A stretch of DNA of 64,000 bases from Sandaracinus amylolyticus (lineage in GTDB: Bacteria; Myxococcota_A; Polyangia; Polyangiales; Sandaracinaceae): contig NZ_CP011125.1 of the NCBI RefSeq assembly GCF_000737325.1, forward strand, positions 4,898,001-4,962,000, in the 5' to 3' direction. Positions 45,126 through 53,623 of this stretch are shown piece after piece (positions within the stretch are counted from its first letter, which is position 1; the number at the start of each line of letters is the position of its first letter). Under the pieces are notes generated by a model. That model was not told the origin of the DNA, ran no database searches, and was given only the letters and a program-made list of their open reading frames with translations. The translations under genes and the position numbers were made by a program.

Positions 45126-46337
45126 ATGCAGGAGTGGGTCTGGGAGGCGCGCACGCGCACCGGCGAAGTGCGCAAGGGCATCATGGAGGCGGCGACCGAA
45201 GCCGCCGTCCAGGATCGCCTCAAGACCCAGAACCTCACGCCGACGCGCGTCCGCAAGAAGCCGCGCGACATCAACATCACGCTCGGCGCGCCGGTCTCCG
45301 AGAAGGAGCTCGTCGTCTTCATCCGTCAGTTCGCGACGATGATCGACGCGGGCCTCCCGCTCGTGCAGTGCCTCGACATCCTCTCGGCGCAGGGCGACAA
45401 CAAGGCGTTCAACCGGATCCTCAAGGACGTGAAGGCGAACGTCGAGCAGGGCGCGACGTTCTCCGACTCGCTGCGGCGCCACCCGAAGGTCTTCGACGAG
45501 CTCTTCGTGAACCTCGTCCAGGCCGGCGAGGTCGGCGGCATCCTCGACACGATCCTCGGCCGCCTCGCGGTCTACATCGAGAAGCGCGTCAAGCTGAAGC
45601 GCCAGGTGCGCAGCGCGCTCGTCTATCCGAGCTCCGTCATGGTGATCGCGGGCGGCGTGCTCACCGTGCTGCTCACGTGGGTGATCCCGAGCTTCCAGTC
45701 GATGTTCGCCGACTTCGGCGACGACGGAGACCTGCCGGGGCCGACGCAGCTCGTCATCGACATGTCGGAGTTCTTCGTCGGGAACTTCTTCTTCATCTTC
45801 GGCGGGCTCTTCGCGCTGATCGCGGGCATCTCGTACAGCTACCGGACGCCGGGCGGGAAGCGCTTCTGGCATCGCTTCCTGCTCGAGGTGCCGGTGCTCG
45901 GGCCCGTGATGCGCAAGATCGCGGTGTCGCGCTTCACGCGCACGCTCGGGACGCTGCTCGCGTCGGGCGTGCCGATCCTCGAGGCGCTCGACATCGTCGC
46001 GAAGGCGTCGGGCAACGTGATCGTCGAGGCGGCGATCAAGAACACCTCGGATCGCATCCGCGAGGGCCGCACGATGGCCGAGCCGCTGATGGAGACGAAG
46101 GTCTTCCCGCCGATGGTCGTGCAGATGATCGGCGTCGGCGAGCAGACCGGCGCGCTCGATCAGATGCTCAACAAGATCGCCGACTTCTACGAAGAGGAAG
46201 TCGACGTCGCGGTCGCCGCGCTCACCTCGCTGCTCGAGCCGATCATGATGGTCGTCATCGGCGGCATGGTCGGCTTCATGCTGATCGCGATGTACATGCC
46301 GATCTTCGACATCGCCGGGAAGGTGCAGGGGCACTAG
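45126..46337 (+). CDS. pilC: Type IV pilus inner-membrane platform protein
   Basis: 403 aa PilC/GspF family. Two tandem T2SSF domains: the first with FIRQFATMIDAGLPLVQCLD and LVQAGEVGGILDTIL, the second with FTRTLGTLLASGVPILEALD and MIGVGEQTGALDQML. Three membrane helices (about 174-194, 224-246 and the C-terminal EPIMMVVIGGMVGFMLIAM). PilC couples the PilB/PilT motors to pilin assembly. It is followed after 22 bases by the sensor kinase gene. Confidence 0.97.
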   Translation: MQEWVWEARTRTGEVRKGIMEAATEAAVQDRLKTQNLTPTRVRKKPRDINITLGAPVSEKELVVFIRQFATMIDAGLPLVQCLDILSAQGDNKAFNRILKDVKANVEQGATFSDSLRRHPKVFDELFVNLVQAGEVGGILDTILGRLAVYIEKRVKLKRQVRSALVYPSSVMVIAGGVLTVLLTWVIPSFQSMFADFGDDGDLPGPTQLVIDMSEFFVGNFFFIFGGLFALIAGISYSYRTPGGKRFWHRFLLEVPVLGPVMRKIAVSRFTRTLGTLLASGVPILEALDIVAKASGNVIVEAAIKNTSDRIREGRTMAEPLMETKVFPPMVVQMIGVGEQTGALDQMLNKIADFYEEEVDVAVAALTSLLEPIMMVVIGGMVGFMLIAMYMPIFDIAGKVQGH

Positions 46338-46359
46338 TGACCGGCGTGCCGAGCGGCGC

Positions 46360-48057
46360 ATGAGCATCGCACCGGCGCCGCCGGTCGCGACGATCGCCGA
46401 CGACGACGCGATCACGCAGCGACGCATCCCGTGGCTCGTCGGAGGGCGCCTGGTCGTCGCGACGGTGCTGCTCGGGGGCACGGTCGCGCTCGGCGGCGCC
46501 GACCTCGGCGCGTCGGCGCTGACGTGGCTCGTGGTCGCCGTCTACGCGACGTCGCTCGGCTCGCTGCTGTGGATGCAGTGGCGGCGCAGCGTGCGCGGGC
46601 TCGTCACCGCGCAGCTCGCGGTCGACCTCGCGATCGCGAGCGCGCTCGTGTGGCTCACCGGCGGCGCGGTGAGCTCGTTCAGCTTCCTCTACGGCGTCGT
46701 GATCCTGCTCTCCGCGCTGGTCGCCGGGCCGAGCCAGGTCGCCGCGACGGCGGGCCTCGCGGGCGTGCTCTACGTGTCGATCGGCATCGCGCTGCCGACG
46801 GGATGGCTTCCCGATCCCAGCGGGGCGATGGCGACGCTCGCGCCCACCGAGCTCAGCATCGCGCTGCTGCGCAACGTGGTCGGGCTCTTCCTCGTGGGGC
46901 TGCTCGCGAACGTGCTGAGCGCGCGCCTGCGCCGCACCGGCGGCGAGCTGCGGATCGCGACCGCGAGCGCCGCGGAGTACGCGCGGCTCACCGAGGACAT
47001 CGTGCGCTCGCTCGGCTCGGGGCTGATCACGACGGATCTCGATGGGCGCATCCGATCGATCAACGACGCGGGCGCGCGCATCCTCGGGACCAGCACGGAC
47101 GCGCTGGTCGGCACGCCGGTCGCCGAGATCCTGCCGCGCATCTCCGCGACGCCGATGAGCTCGCCGGCTCGTCAGGGCGAGCGCGGCGAGTCGTTCGCGA
47201 CGCGCCCCGACGGGAGCGAGCTGCCCGTGGGCTTCACGCGCACGCCGCTCGTCGGCGCCGACGGAACGCAGCACGGGACGCTCGTGCTCTTCCAGGACCT
47301 CACCGAGATCGCGCAGCTGCGCGCGAAGGCCGAGAAGGCGGAGCGTCTCGCGGTGCTCGGGCAGCTCGCGGCCGGGCTCGCGCACGAGATCCGGAACCCG
47401 CTGGGATCGATCTCGGGATCGGTCGAGCTGGTGCGCGACGCGCAGGAGCTCGGTGAGGAGGATCGCCGGCTGCTCGGCATGGTGCTCGGGGAGGTCGAGC
47501 GCCTGAACGAGCTGGTGACGACGATGCTCGACGTCGGAAGGCCGGTGACGCCGGATCGCATCGACGTCGATCTGCGCTCGCTCGCGGGCGAGGTGATCGA
47601 GGTCGCGCGGCGCGGGCCGACGCGCAGCGCGGGCGTCGAGGTGCGGCTCGAGGCGGACGAGGACGTGCACGCGCACGCGGACCCGGCGCAGCTGCGTCAG
47701 GTGCTGTGGAACCTCGTGAAGAACGCGATGCAGTACTCGCCGCGCGGCGCGGTGGTGACGGTGCGGGTGCGCGCGCTGGAGGACGGCTCGGTCTCGCTGG
47801 AGGTCGAGGACCGAGGCGCGGGGATCGCGGCGGAGGACCTCGAGAAGGTCTTCGATATGTTCTTCACGAAGCGCCGCCACGGCGTGGGGCTGGGGCTCGC
47901 GCTGGTGAAGCAGATCGTCGAGGCGCACGGCGGGCAGGTGCGCGTCGAGAGCCGACCCGGCGCGGGCGCGCGCTTCCGCGTGGTGCTGCCGCGACGTGGC
48001 GCGCGGACGAGCGGGAGCCACGGCGCGATCGAGCAGCCGAGCGCGCTCGAAGCCTGA
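46360..48057 (+). CDS. pilS: PilS-like sensor histidine kinase
   Basis: 565 aa. About six N-terminal membrane helices (residues 25-190), the layout of PilS, which senses pilin in the membrane. A PAS domain follows (about 210-320, GSGLITTDLDGRIRSINDAG), then HisKA with LAHEIRNPLGS (phospho-acceptor H342), and HATPase with NLVKNAMQYSP, VEDRGAGI and GVGLGLALVKQIVE. Its location after pilT-pilC supports the name. The usual NtrC-type partner pilR does not follow; the next gene is a lipase on the other strand. Confidence 0.88.
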   Translation: MSIAPAPPVATIADDDAITQRRIPWLVGGRLVVATVLLGGTVALGGADLGASALTWLVVAVYATSLGSLLWMQWRRSVRGLVTAQLAVDLAIASALVWLTGGAVSSFSFLYGVVILLSALVAGPSQVAATAGLAGVLYVSIGIALPTGWLPDPSGAMATLAPTELSIALLRNVVGLFLVGLLANVLSARLRRTGGELRIATASAAEYARLTEDIVRSLGSGLITTDLDGRIRSINDAGARILGTSTDALVGTPVAEILPRISATPMSSPARQGERGESFATRPDGSELPVGFTRTPLVGADGTQHGTLVLFQDLTEIAQLRAKAEKAERLAVLGQLAAGLAHEIRNPLGSISGSVELVRDAQELGEEDRRLLGMVLGEVERLNELVTTMLDVGRPVTPDRIDVDLRSLAGEVIEVARRGPTRSAGVEVRLEADEDVHAHADPAQLRQVLWNLVKNAMQYSPRGAVVTVRVRALEDGSVSLEVEDRGAGIAAEDLEKVFDMFFTKRRHGVGLGLALVKQIVEAHGGQVRVESRPGAGARFRVVLPRRGARTSGSHGAIEQPSALEA

Positions 48058-48083
48058 CGTGGCGACGAGCGGGAGAAGTCGGC

Positions 48084-48839
48084 TCAGCGCGTCAGGCCGT
48101 CGTGCACGTGCGCGAAGGCGCGCGGCTCGAAGAGCATCTCGTTGTGACCGACGTCGTCGAGCCAGTGGATGGTCGCGTCGTCGATCGACGCGGCGCTCTC
48201 GGGCGGTGTGACCATGCGATCGAGGCCGGCGACGACGGCGGTGTGGAGGACGCGCGAGGCGCGCGCGCGGCCTTCGCGGAGCATGCGGATGACGTGGCTG
48301 TCGGGGCGGATCGCCTCGAGCAGCGAGCCCGCGACGAGCGGCCCCATCGCGACGCGCGCGGCGCGGGTACCGGCGTGGGGGCTCGCGAGCGTGACGAGGC
48401 GATCGACGTGCGTCGCGCCGCCGCGCTCTTGGAGATACCAGCGCGCGACGATGCCGCCGAGCGAGTGCCCGACGATGTCGACGCGGCGTCCTTCGGCGAC
48501 GCGATCGACGATGGAGGCGAGGCGATCGACGGCGCGGTCGAAGCGCTCGAGCGGGCCGTAGGTGATGTCGATCGTGCCGACGGGCGCGCGCTGCTCGACG
48601 AAGGCGCGCATGGGATCGAACACGGGCCCCGCGGCCATGAAGCCGTGGACGAAGATGACGACGCGCTCGCCGGGGATCGTGGGTGTCGCGCGGTTGCGGG
48701 CGGCGGCGATGAGCTGGCCTTGCCGCGCGACGGCGCGCACCTCGCGGCCGAGCTCGACGGCGTGGCTGAGGAGGGAGCGGGCCGCGGCGGGGGGCATTTG
48801 GAGGAAGCGTAGCGCGTGGCGGGTAGGAAGGCCGAGCAC
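48084..48839 (-). CDS. Lipase-like alpha/beta hydrolase
   Basis: 251 aa from a GTG at 48839; an ATG at 48797 would give 237 aa, and neither has a convincing Shine-Dalgarno. The fold is a triacylglycerol-lipase/PGAP1-like hydrolase with VVIFVHGFMAAG (oxyanion), the nucleophile elbow DIVGHSLGGIVARW, and probable acid and His residues in LDRMVTPPESA and VGHNEMLF. No signal peptide. The substrate is likely an ester or lipid. It borders the repeat island on its upstream side. Confidence 0.88.
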   Translation of the reverse strand: MLGLPTRHALRFLQMPPAAARSLLSHAVELGREVRAVARQGQLIAAARNRATPTIPGERVVIFVHGFMAAGPVFDPMRAFVEQRAPVGTIDITYGPLERFDRAVDRLASIVDRVAEGRRVDIVGHSLGGIVARWYLQERGGATHVDRLVTLASPHAGTRAARVAMGPLVAGSLLEAIRPDSHVIRMLREGRARASRVLHTAVVAGLDRMVTPPESAASIDDATIHWLDDVGHNEMLFEPRAFAHVHDGLTR

Positions 48840-48968
48840 GTGCAGGTGGCACGAGGACGAGCACGCGGGACGAGCACGTGCACGAGCACGGGGCTCGCGG
48901 GGTCAGACCGCGGCGCGAGTGCCCCCAAGGACGGAGCACGCCGAGGCACGGCGCCGCTCGCGGCGCAC

Positions 48969-49370
48969 ACCACCCTCCGGGATGGTCCAACCGCAACGCT
49001 TACGGATCTACCACCCTCCGGGATGGTCCAACCGCAACGCTCACGGATCTACCACCCTCCGGGATGGTCCAACCGCAACGCTTACGGATCTCACCACCCT
49101 CCGGGATGGTCCAACCGCAACCTTACGGATCCGACCACCCTCCGGGATGGTCCAACCCGTAACCTTACGGATCCGACAGCTCCACCAAGCTCTCGATCCG
49201 CAACCTTACGGATCCAACAGCTTCACCAAGCTCTCGATCCGTAACCTTACGGATCCAACAGCTTTACCAAGCTCTCGACCCGCAACCTTACGGATCCACA
49301 GCTTCACCAAGCTCTCGACCCGCAACCTTACGGATCCGACAGCTTCACCAAGCTCCCGATCCGCAAGGCT
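48969..49370. repeat. Composite ten-unit hairpin repeat array (A x5, B x5)
   Basis: Ten units of 40-42 bases. Five A units start with ACCACCCTCCGGGATGGT (48969, 49010, 49051, 49093, 49134); five B units start with AGCTTCACCAAGCT (49178, 49219, 49260, 49300, 49341). Both unit types end in the same second half, CCGCAACCTTACGGATC or a close variant. Each half is a hairpin: A pairs ACCA.CC with GG.TGGT, B pairs AGCTT with AAGCT, and the shared half pairs CCGTAA with TTACGG in its best copies. No unique spacers exist, so this is not CRISPR. Confidence 0.9.
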
Positions 49371-49540
49371 CCACATGTGCTGCCCGCTCGCCCCGTGCGT
49401 GCGCCAGAAGCGCGACGGCTGTCCCGGCGGCGCTCAGTCGCAGTTGGGCCCGCAGAGCACGCCGCGCGACGGCACCGACGACGGGCTCTTCGCAGAATTC
49501 GACGCGCATGTTTGCTCCAGTCCGACGGAGAGCGTTCGGC

Positions 49541-49970
49541 GCGGCCCCGCGCTTCGCGCGTGTCCTCGCCTCCCCGCGACAGCACCGGCGCGGCCCCGCG
49601 CTTCGCGCGTGTCCTCGCCTCCCCGAACACCACCGGCGCGGCCCCGCGTTCCGCGCGTGTCCTCGCCTTCCCACGACACCACCGGCGCGGCCCCGCGCTT
49701 CGCGCGTGTCCTGCCTCCCCGAACACCACCGGCGCGAACCCGCGCTCCGCGCGTGTCCTCGCCTTCCCACGACACCACCGGCGCGGCCCCGCGCTTCGCG
49801 CGTGTCCTCGCCTCCCCGAACACCACCGGCGTGAACCCGCGCTCCGCGCGTGTCCTCGCCTCCCCGCGACACCACCGGCGCGGCCCCGCGCTTCGCGCGT
49901 GTCCTCGCCTCCCCGCGACACCACCGGCGCGGCCCCGCGCTCCGCGCGTGTCCTCGCCTGCGACTATGAA
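49541..49970. repeat. Nine-unit 48-bp tandem repeat
   Basis: Units of 47-49 bases begin at 49541, 49590, 49638, 49687, 49734, 49783, 49831, 49880 and 49929. Each reads approximately GCGGCCCCGCGCTTCGCGCG then TGTCCTCGCCTCCCCG and CACCACCGGC, with a CGCG-CTT-CGCG hairpin. Two alternating subtypes differ in GCGGCC versus GCGAAC and GAACAC versus CACGAC or CGCGAC. Length changes of one base break any reading frame, arguing against a repeat protein. 49371-49540, between the two arrays, holds no recognisable feature. Confidence 0.88.
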
Positions 49971-50267
49971 GTGGCCTGCCCGTCAACGGCACACCGCTGC
50001 CTGCGAGCTCGGTCTCCTCGAGCCGCTCTGCTTCGATCACGTTCCGGTCTCCGATCGCCGCGCGCTGCTGCATTCGACTATTCGCGCTCTGGTGGCGCAG
50101 GAGGGGATCCGCGGGCGAGCCGCATTCATAAGCAACGAGTTGCAGACAGGGTCGCCCCTGCTGGCTCATCGCACTCGTCGCGGTCATCGCCTTTGGAGCG
50201 CCGCTGCGAACCGAAGTTCGGAACGGACTCTGTTCGGAGCTCTCGGTCGAGAGCTCGAAATCGTTCT

Positions 50268-51298
50268 TCAGCTCTCGTCGGACGCTCTGGCCTCCGACGC
50301 TCGCGACGGGTCGTACGGCCTCTTCGCCTTCCACATCGCGTAGAGCACGTTCGTCATCTTCCTCGCGAGCGCGATGCGTTTGCCGCGCTTGTCCTCGAGC
50401 GACGCGCCCAGAGCACGATCGGGTCGTTCGGCCGCACTCGCCGGAGCGTCCACGCGCTCTGCACCATCTGCGAGCGCAGCTGCTTCGGTCCCGCTTTGAT
50501 CGTCGAGGTGCGCACGACTTTGCCGCCCGTCGTCGCTTCGCCAGGCACCAGGCCCAGATAGCTCGCGAGCTGCTCGCCCGATTCGAACCGCGACACGTCG
50601 TCGACGTGCGCCGCGAACATCGTCGCTGCGATCGCGCCGATCCCCGGCATCGTCATCAGCAGCTTCGAAATCGGGTCCTGCTCCGCGAGCTGCTCGAGCT
50701 CTTCGTCGAGCTTGTGGATCTGCTCCGTCAGGCTCTCGTAACTGGTCAGCAGAACCTCGAGCTCCATCGGCAGCCCACCGACGTGGTCGAGCGCCAGACG
50801 CCTGACCGCCTCGGGGAACTTCGGCGATGACGCTCGGCTCTCGATGTTCAGGAGCTGCCCTCGCAGCCACGTCTTGATGAAGAGCGAGAGCTGCGTCCGC
50901 GATTTCACGAGCACCGCTCTGGCGGACACCAGCTGCTTGCGCGATCGCGCGACGTCGGTCCTCAGATGCACGCTCGGGAGCTCCTCGCTGCGCACCGACG
51001 CACGCGCGAGGACTTCCGCGTCGCGGTCGTCCGTCTTGATGCCGCGCGCTCCGACCCCGAGCGCACGCACGAGCTGACCGGGGACGACGACCGTCTCGTG
51101 ATTCGCCGCCTGCGACGCTCGTGCAATCGCGGGGCTCTGCGTGCACGCCTCCATCACGACGCGACTGCGCGGCAGTCTCCGCAGCCAGTCCGGCAGGTCT
51201 CTCGTCGGCACTTGGAGCCGCGCGGTCACCTGACCGCTCGCTGCCATCCTCACGACGTGCGTTCGCTTCGCGCCCAGATCGAGCCCAACATGCTCCAC
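50268..51298 (-). pseudogene. IS110-family transposase, frameshifted near the 3' end
   Basis: GTG start at 51298 with GGAGGAG upstream. The DEDD nuclease half shows GLDLGAKRTHVVRM, VVMEACTQS and IKTDDRDAEVLA; the C-terminal Tnp_20 half shows LMTMPGIGAIAATMFAAHV, YLGLVPGEATTGGK and STIKAGPKQLR. At about 50405-50412 the frame ends in unrelated residues and a stop at 50354. The expected tail (EDKRGKRIALARKMTNVLYA, then MWKAKRPYD) continues in another frame to 50268. A single-base deletion explains this. Sequencing error or programmed frameshifting are alternatives, but the site lacks a slippery sequence. Confidence 0.8.
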
Positions 51299-51384
51299 GG
51301 CCGGTCTCCTCCTCTGCGGCCGACAGGACCGCGCACTCATTTGTGGCGAGCGAAAGCCCGACCACGCACGCGAGGAGACCGGCC
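51299..51384 (-). ncRNA. Candidate bridge-RNA region of the IS110 element
   Basis: A perfect 13-base inverted repeat (GGCCGGTCTCCTC at 51299-51311, its complement at 51372-51384) encloses a 60-base loop directly upstream of the transposase start. IS110 elements encode a structured bridge RNA in this non-coding region that pairs with target and donor DNA. The stem also covers the transposase Shine-Dalgarno. RNA limits and guide loops cannot be set without alignment. Confidence 0.4.
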
Positions 51385-51560
51385 CCTCTCACGACGAACC
51401 GTCGCGTGCTCATCCAGCGCCAGGGCGAGGGCAGGTGGACCGCCACTTCATCCCTTCTAAGCAGAGCCCGGATCGCGAGCGCCTGGGCCGCGGCGAAGCG
51501 CGGACCCGTCGCGAGCCATCTCACCCGAACCGAGCGAGGCGGCAGAACCGCGGTGCCGGG

Positions 51561-51742
51561 CGCGAGGGGGTGGGTCCGACGCCCCCGTGCGACGGGGGCT
51601 CGCCGAGGCCGACCACAGACTGATCGAAGCGTCGCGGCAGAGCGCGAAGCGCGCGCCGCGACGCGACCACGGATTCCCGACGCTCACTGCCTCTCGTACA
51701 GCAGCCCGCGAGCACCCAGGGCGTCGGACCCACCCCCTCGCG
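51561..51742. repeat. 182-bp element bounded by perfect 24-bp inverted repeats
   Basis: The 24 bases at 51561-51584 (CGCGAGGGGGTGGGTCCGAC plus GCCC) recur exactly as the reverse complement at 51719-51742. The 134-base interior contains a perfect 8-base hairpin (GCCCCCGT-GCG-ACGGGGGC, 51581-51599), which shares bases with the left arm, and a perfect 10-base stem (51629-51638 with 51655-51664). It has no gene. It is MITE-like or a structured RNA lying 22 bases after the stop of the epimerase gene. Confidence 0.8.
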
Positions 51743-51764
51743 CCTCTCGCCGAAGCCTTGCCGA

Positions 51765-52835
51765 TCAAGCGTAGCGAGGCACCCAGCGCTCCGCCTGATA
51801 CCAGCGCAGCACTTGGCGCCATCCCTCGACGAACGTCGGGAACCGCGGCTTCCACCCGAGCACGCGCAGCTTCCCCGTGTCGACCGGCAGGTCGTCGTAG
51901 AGCAGCGTCAGCGCTTCGCGATCGAGCCGCGCGCGCAGCGCGGGCTTGAGGCGGTGGCGCAGCACGACGAGCTTCCACGCCGCGAGCAGCGAGCGATCGA
52001 GCCCCGTGTACGCCGCGTCACGCTGGAAGAACTGCCCGATGCGATCGAGCACCGGCCGCGGCAGCTGTCCCGCCGGCACCGTCGGCAGCCCGTACGCGCG
52101 ATAGGTCTCGCTGATGCGATCGCCGAGCGTCATCCGATCGTCGTCGGCGACGTTGTAGATCTCGCCCTCGCACTCGCGCTTGCCGAGCACGAACACCCCG
52201 GCGCGCGCGACGTCCTCGGCGTGCACGAGGTTCGCGACCGGACCGCCGCGCCACCGCGGAAGCACCGGCGTCAGCAGCCGGAGCACCGGGCCGATCACGA
52301 GCAGGCTCGCGGCGTAGTGGCGCCCACGGCGCCCGTAGAGCGGCGCCGGGCGGAGGATCGTCCACGCCGGGCCGCCTCGCTCCGAGCGCTCGAGCAGCGC
52401 GCGCTCGGCCTCGTGCTTGGTGCGACCGTGCGGGCCACGCGGGAGGATGCGCGACTCCTCGGTGAGCGGACCGTCCTGGCCCTGCGCGTAGAGCATCGCC
52501 GTCGAGACGTGGACGAACCGCTTCGCGCCCGCGCGCGCCGCCGCGTCGTAGAGCGCGACGACGGCCTCGGAGTTCACCGCGGCGAGCGTCTCGAAGGGCG
52601 CGCCGACGTCGAGCATCGCGGCGGTGTGGATCACGTGGTCCACGCCCTTCACGAGCTTGTCGAGGAACGCACGGTCGCGGATGTCGCCGGGGCGCACCTC
52701 GCCGCGCACTGGAACCGCGACGCCCTTCGGGTGCAGGTCGCTCGCGATCACGCGGTAGCCCGCCGCCTCGGCGAGGCCGACCACGTAGTTGCCGACGGTG
52801 CCCGCGGCGCCCGTGACCAGCAGCGTCTCCGGCAT
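51765..52835 (-). CDS. NAD(P)-dependent epimerase/3-beta-HSD-like protein, atypical active site
   Basis: 356 aa extended SDR. The Rossmann motif is LLVTGAAGTVGNYVVGLAE (residues 5-23), with GDIRD, HTAAMLDVGAPFE and FVHVSTAMLYAQG. At the YxxxK position the protein reads PHGRTKHEAE: the lysine is kept but the catalytic Tyr is His. The C-terminal half resembles sterol/bile-acid-type dehydrogenases. It is the last gene of the trp operon on this strand, with its ATG overlapping the trpC stop (TGATG). The substrate is unknown, and a role in tryptophan synthesis is not expected. Confidence 0.85.
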   Translation of the reverse strand: MPETLLVTGAAGTVGNYVVGLAEAAGYRVIASDLHPKGVAVPVRGEVRPGDIRDRAFLDKLVKGVDHVIHTAAMLDVGAPFETLAAVNSEAVVALYDAAARAGAKRFVHVSTAMLYAQGQDGPLTEESRILPRGPHGRTKHEAERALLERSERGGPAWTILRPAPLYGRRGRHYAASLLVIGPVLRLLTPVLPRWRGGPVANLVHAEDVARAGVFVLGKRECEGEIYNVADDDRMTLGDRISETYRAYGLPTVPAGQLPRPVLDRIGQFFQRDAAYTGLDRSLLAAWKLVVLRHRLKPALRARLDREALTLLYDDLPVDTGKLRVLGWKPRFPTFVEGWRQVLRWYQAERWVPRYA

Positions 52836-53623
52836 CAGGCGCGGTCTCCCAGGATCTCACGCAGCCGCGCGCCGGGATCGGGCGCGCGCATGAGCTCCGT
52901 GCCGATGAGCACGGCGTCCGCCCTGCCCTCGGCCACGCGTGCGAAGTCCTCCTTCGTTCCCACGCCGCTCATGTACACCGCGATGCGGTCGTTGGGAACT
53001 TCCTGGAGCGCCCTCGCCGCCGCGCCCCCGTCGAGCTGGAAGCTGCGCAGATCGCGCGCGTTCACGCCGACGATCGTCGCGTTCGTGCGAAGCGCGCGAG
53101 AGAGCTCGGCCGCGTCCGCCGCCTCGACGACCGGCTCCATCCCGCGGCGACGCACCTCGTCGATCATGACGTCGAGGTCGCGCCCCGTGAGCGCCCGCAC
53201 GAGGAGCAGCACCAGGCTCGCCCCCGCGGCGCGCGCGAGATCGATCTGCCGGGGGTCGATCACGAACTCCTTGAACAGCACCGGACGCGCGACGGCCCGC
53301 GCCGCGCGCCGCACGTCGAGCACGCTCCCGCCGAACCCCGGGCCGTCGGCGAGCACGCTCACCGCCGCCGCGCCGCTCGCCTCGTAGGCGCGCGCGATCG
53401 CGATCACGTCGCCGCGCTCTCGCGCGCGGATCACGCCGGCGCTCGGGCTGCGTCGCTTGATCTCCGCGATGACGCGAGGCGGCGCGCCCGCCGGACGACG
53501 CAGCGCCGCGAGCGCGTGCGATCGGCGATCCGTGGAGCCGTCGATCGCCGGCTGCGGATGTCGCGCGCGGCGCAGCACCTCGACGCGCTTGCGGTCGAGG
53601 ATCGCCGAGAGGTGATCGGTCAC
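52835..53623 (-). CDS. trpC: Indole-3-glycerol-phosphate synthase
   Basis: 262 aa TIM-barrel enzyme converting CdRP to indole-3-glycerol phosphate. Landmarks are [16 protein letters not shown] at the start, IAEIKRRSPSAGVIR, VSVLADGPGFGGS, VLFKEFVIDPRQI, ARAAGASLVLLLV, VGVNARDLRSF, YMSGVGTKEDF and AVLIGTELM. The GTG at 53623 overlaps the trpD stop by 4 bases and is preferred over the ATG at 53638. All catalytic Lys/Glu segments are present. Confidence 0.96.
   Translation of the reverse strand: MTDHLSAILDRKRVEVLRRARHPQPAIDGSTDRRSHALAALRRPAGAPPRVIAEIKRRSPSAGVIRARERGDVIAIARAYEASGAAAVSVLADGPGFGGSVLDVRRAARAVARPVLFKEFVIDPRQIDLARAAGASLVLLLVRALTGRDLDVMIDEVRRRGMEPVVEAADAAELSRALRTNATIVGVNARDLRSFQLDGGAAARALQEVPNDRIAVYMSGVGTKEDFARVAEGRADAVLIGTELMRAPDPGARLREILGDRA

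Larger units (their letters stand above)
50268..51560 (-). mobile_element. IS110-family element, approximate limits
   Basis: The transposase pseudogene is flanked upstream (51299-51560) by a non-coding stretch typical of IS110 left ends and downstream (about 49971-50267) by a stretch that also shows no convincing gene. IS110 elements lack terminal inverted repeats, so exact ends cannot be set by eye. The upstream part contains a perfect 13-base inverted repeat (51299-51311 with 51372-51384). Confidence 0.6.

Noticed and set aside
48969-49370. CRISPR array
   Set aside because: Units are directly adjacent with no unique spacers, there are two unit types sharing a half, and no cas genes are nearby.
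49328-49970. Repeat-containing proteins on either strand across the 48-bp array
   Set aside because: Unit length varies 47-49 bases, so no frame reads the repeat consistently. Open frames come from the lack of AT-rich stops.
49971-50267. Small genes on both strands between the 48-bp array and the IS110 transposase
   Set aside because: The frames overlap each other antisense, lack clear starts and known domains, and the stretch fits the non-coding end of an IS element.
51457-51978. Open frame across the inverted-repeat element
   Set aside because: It spans the palindromic element and the antisense 3' end of the epimerase gene, with Arg/Ser-rich composition and no recognisable domain.
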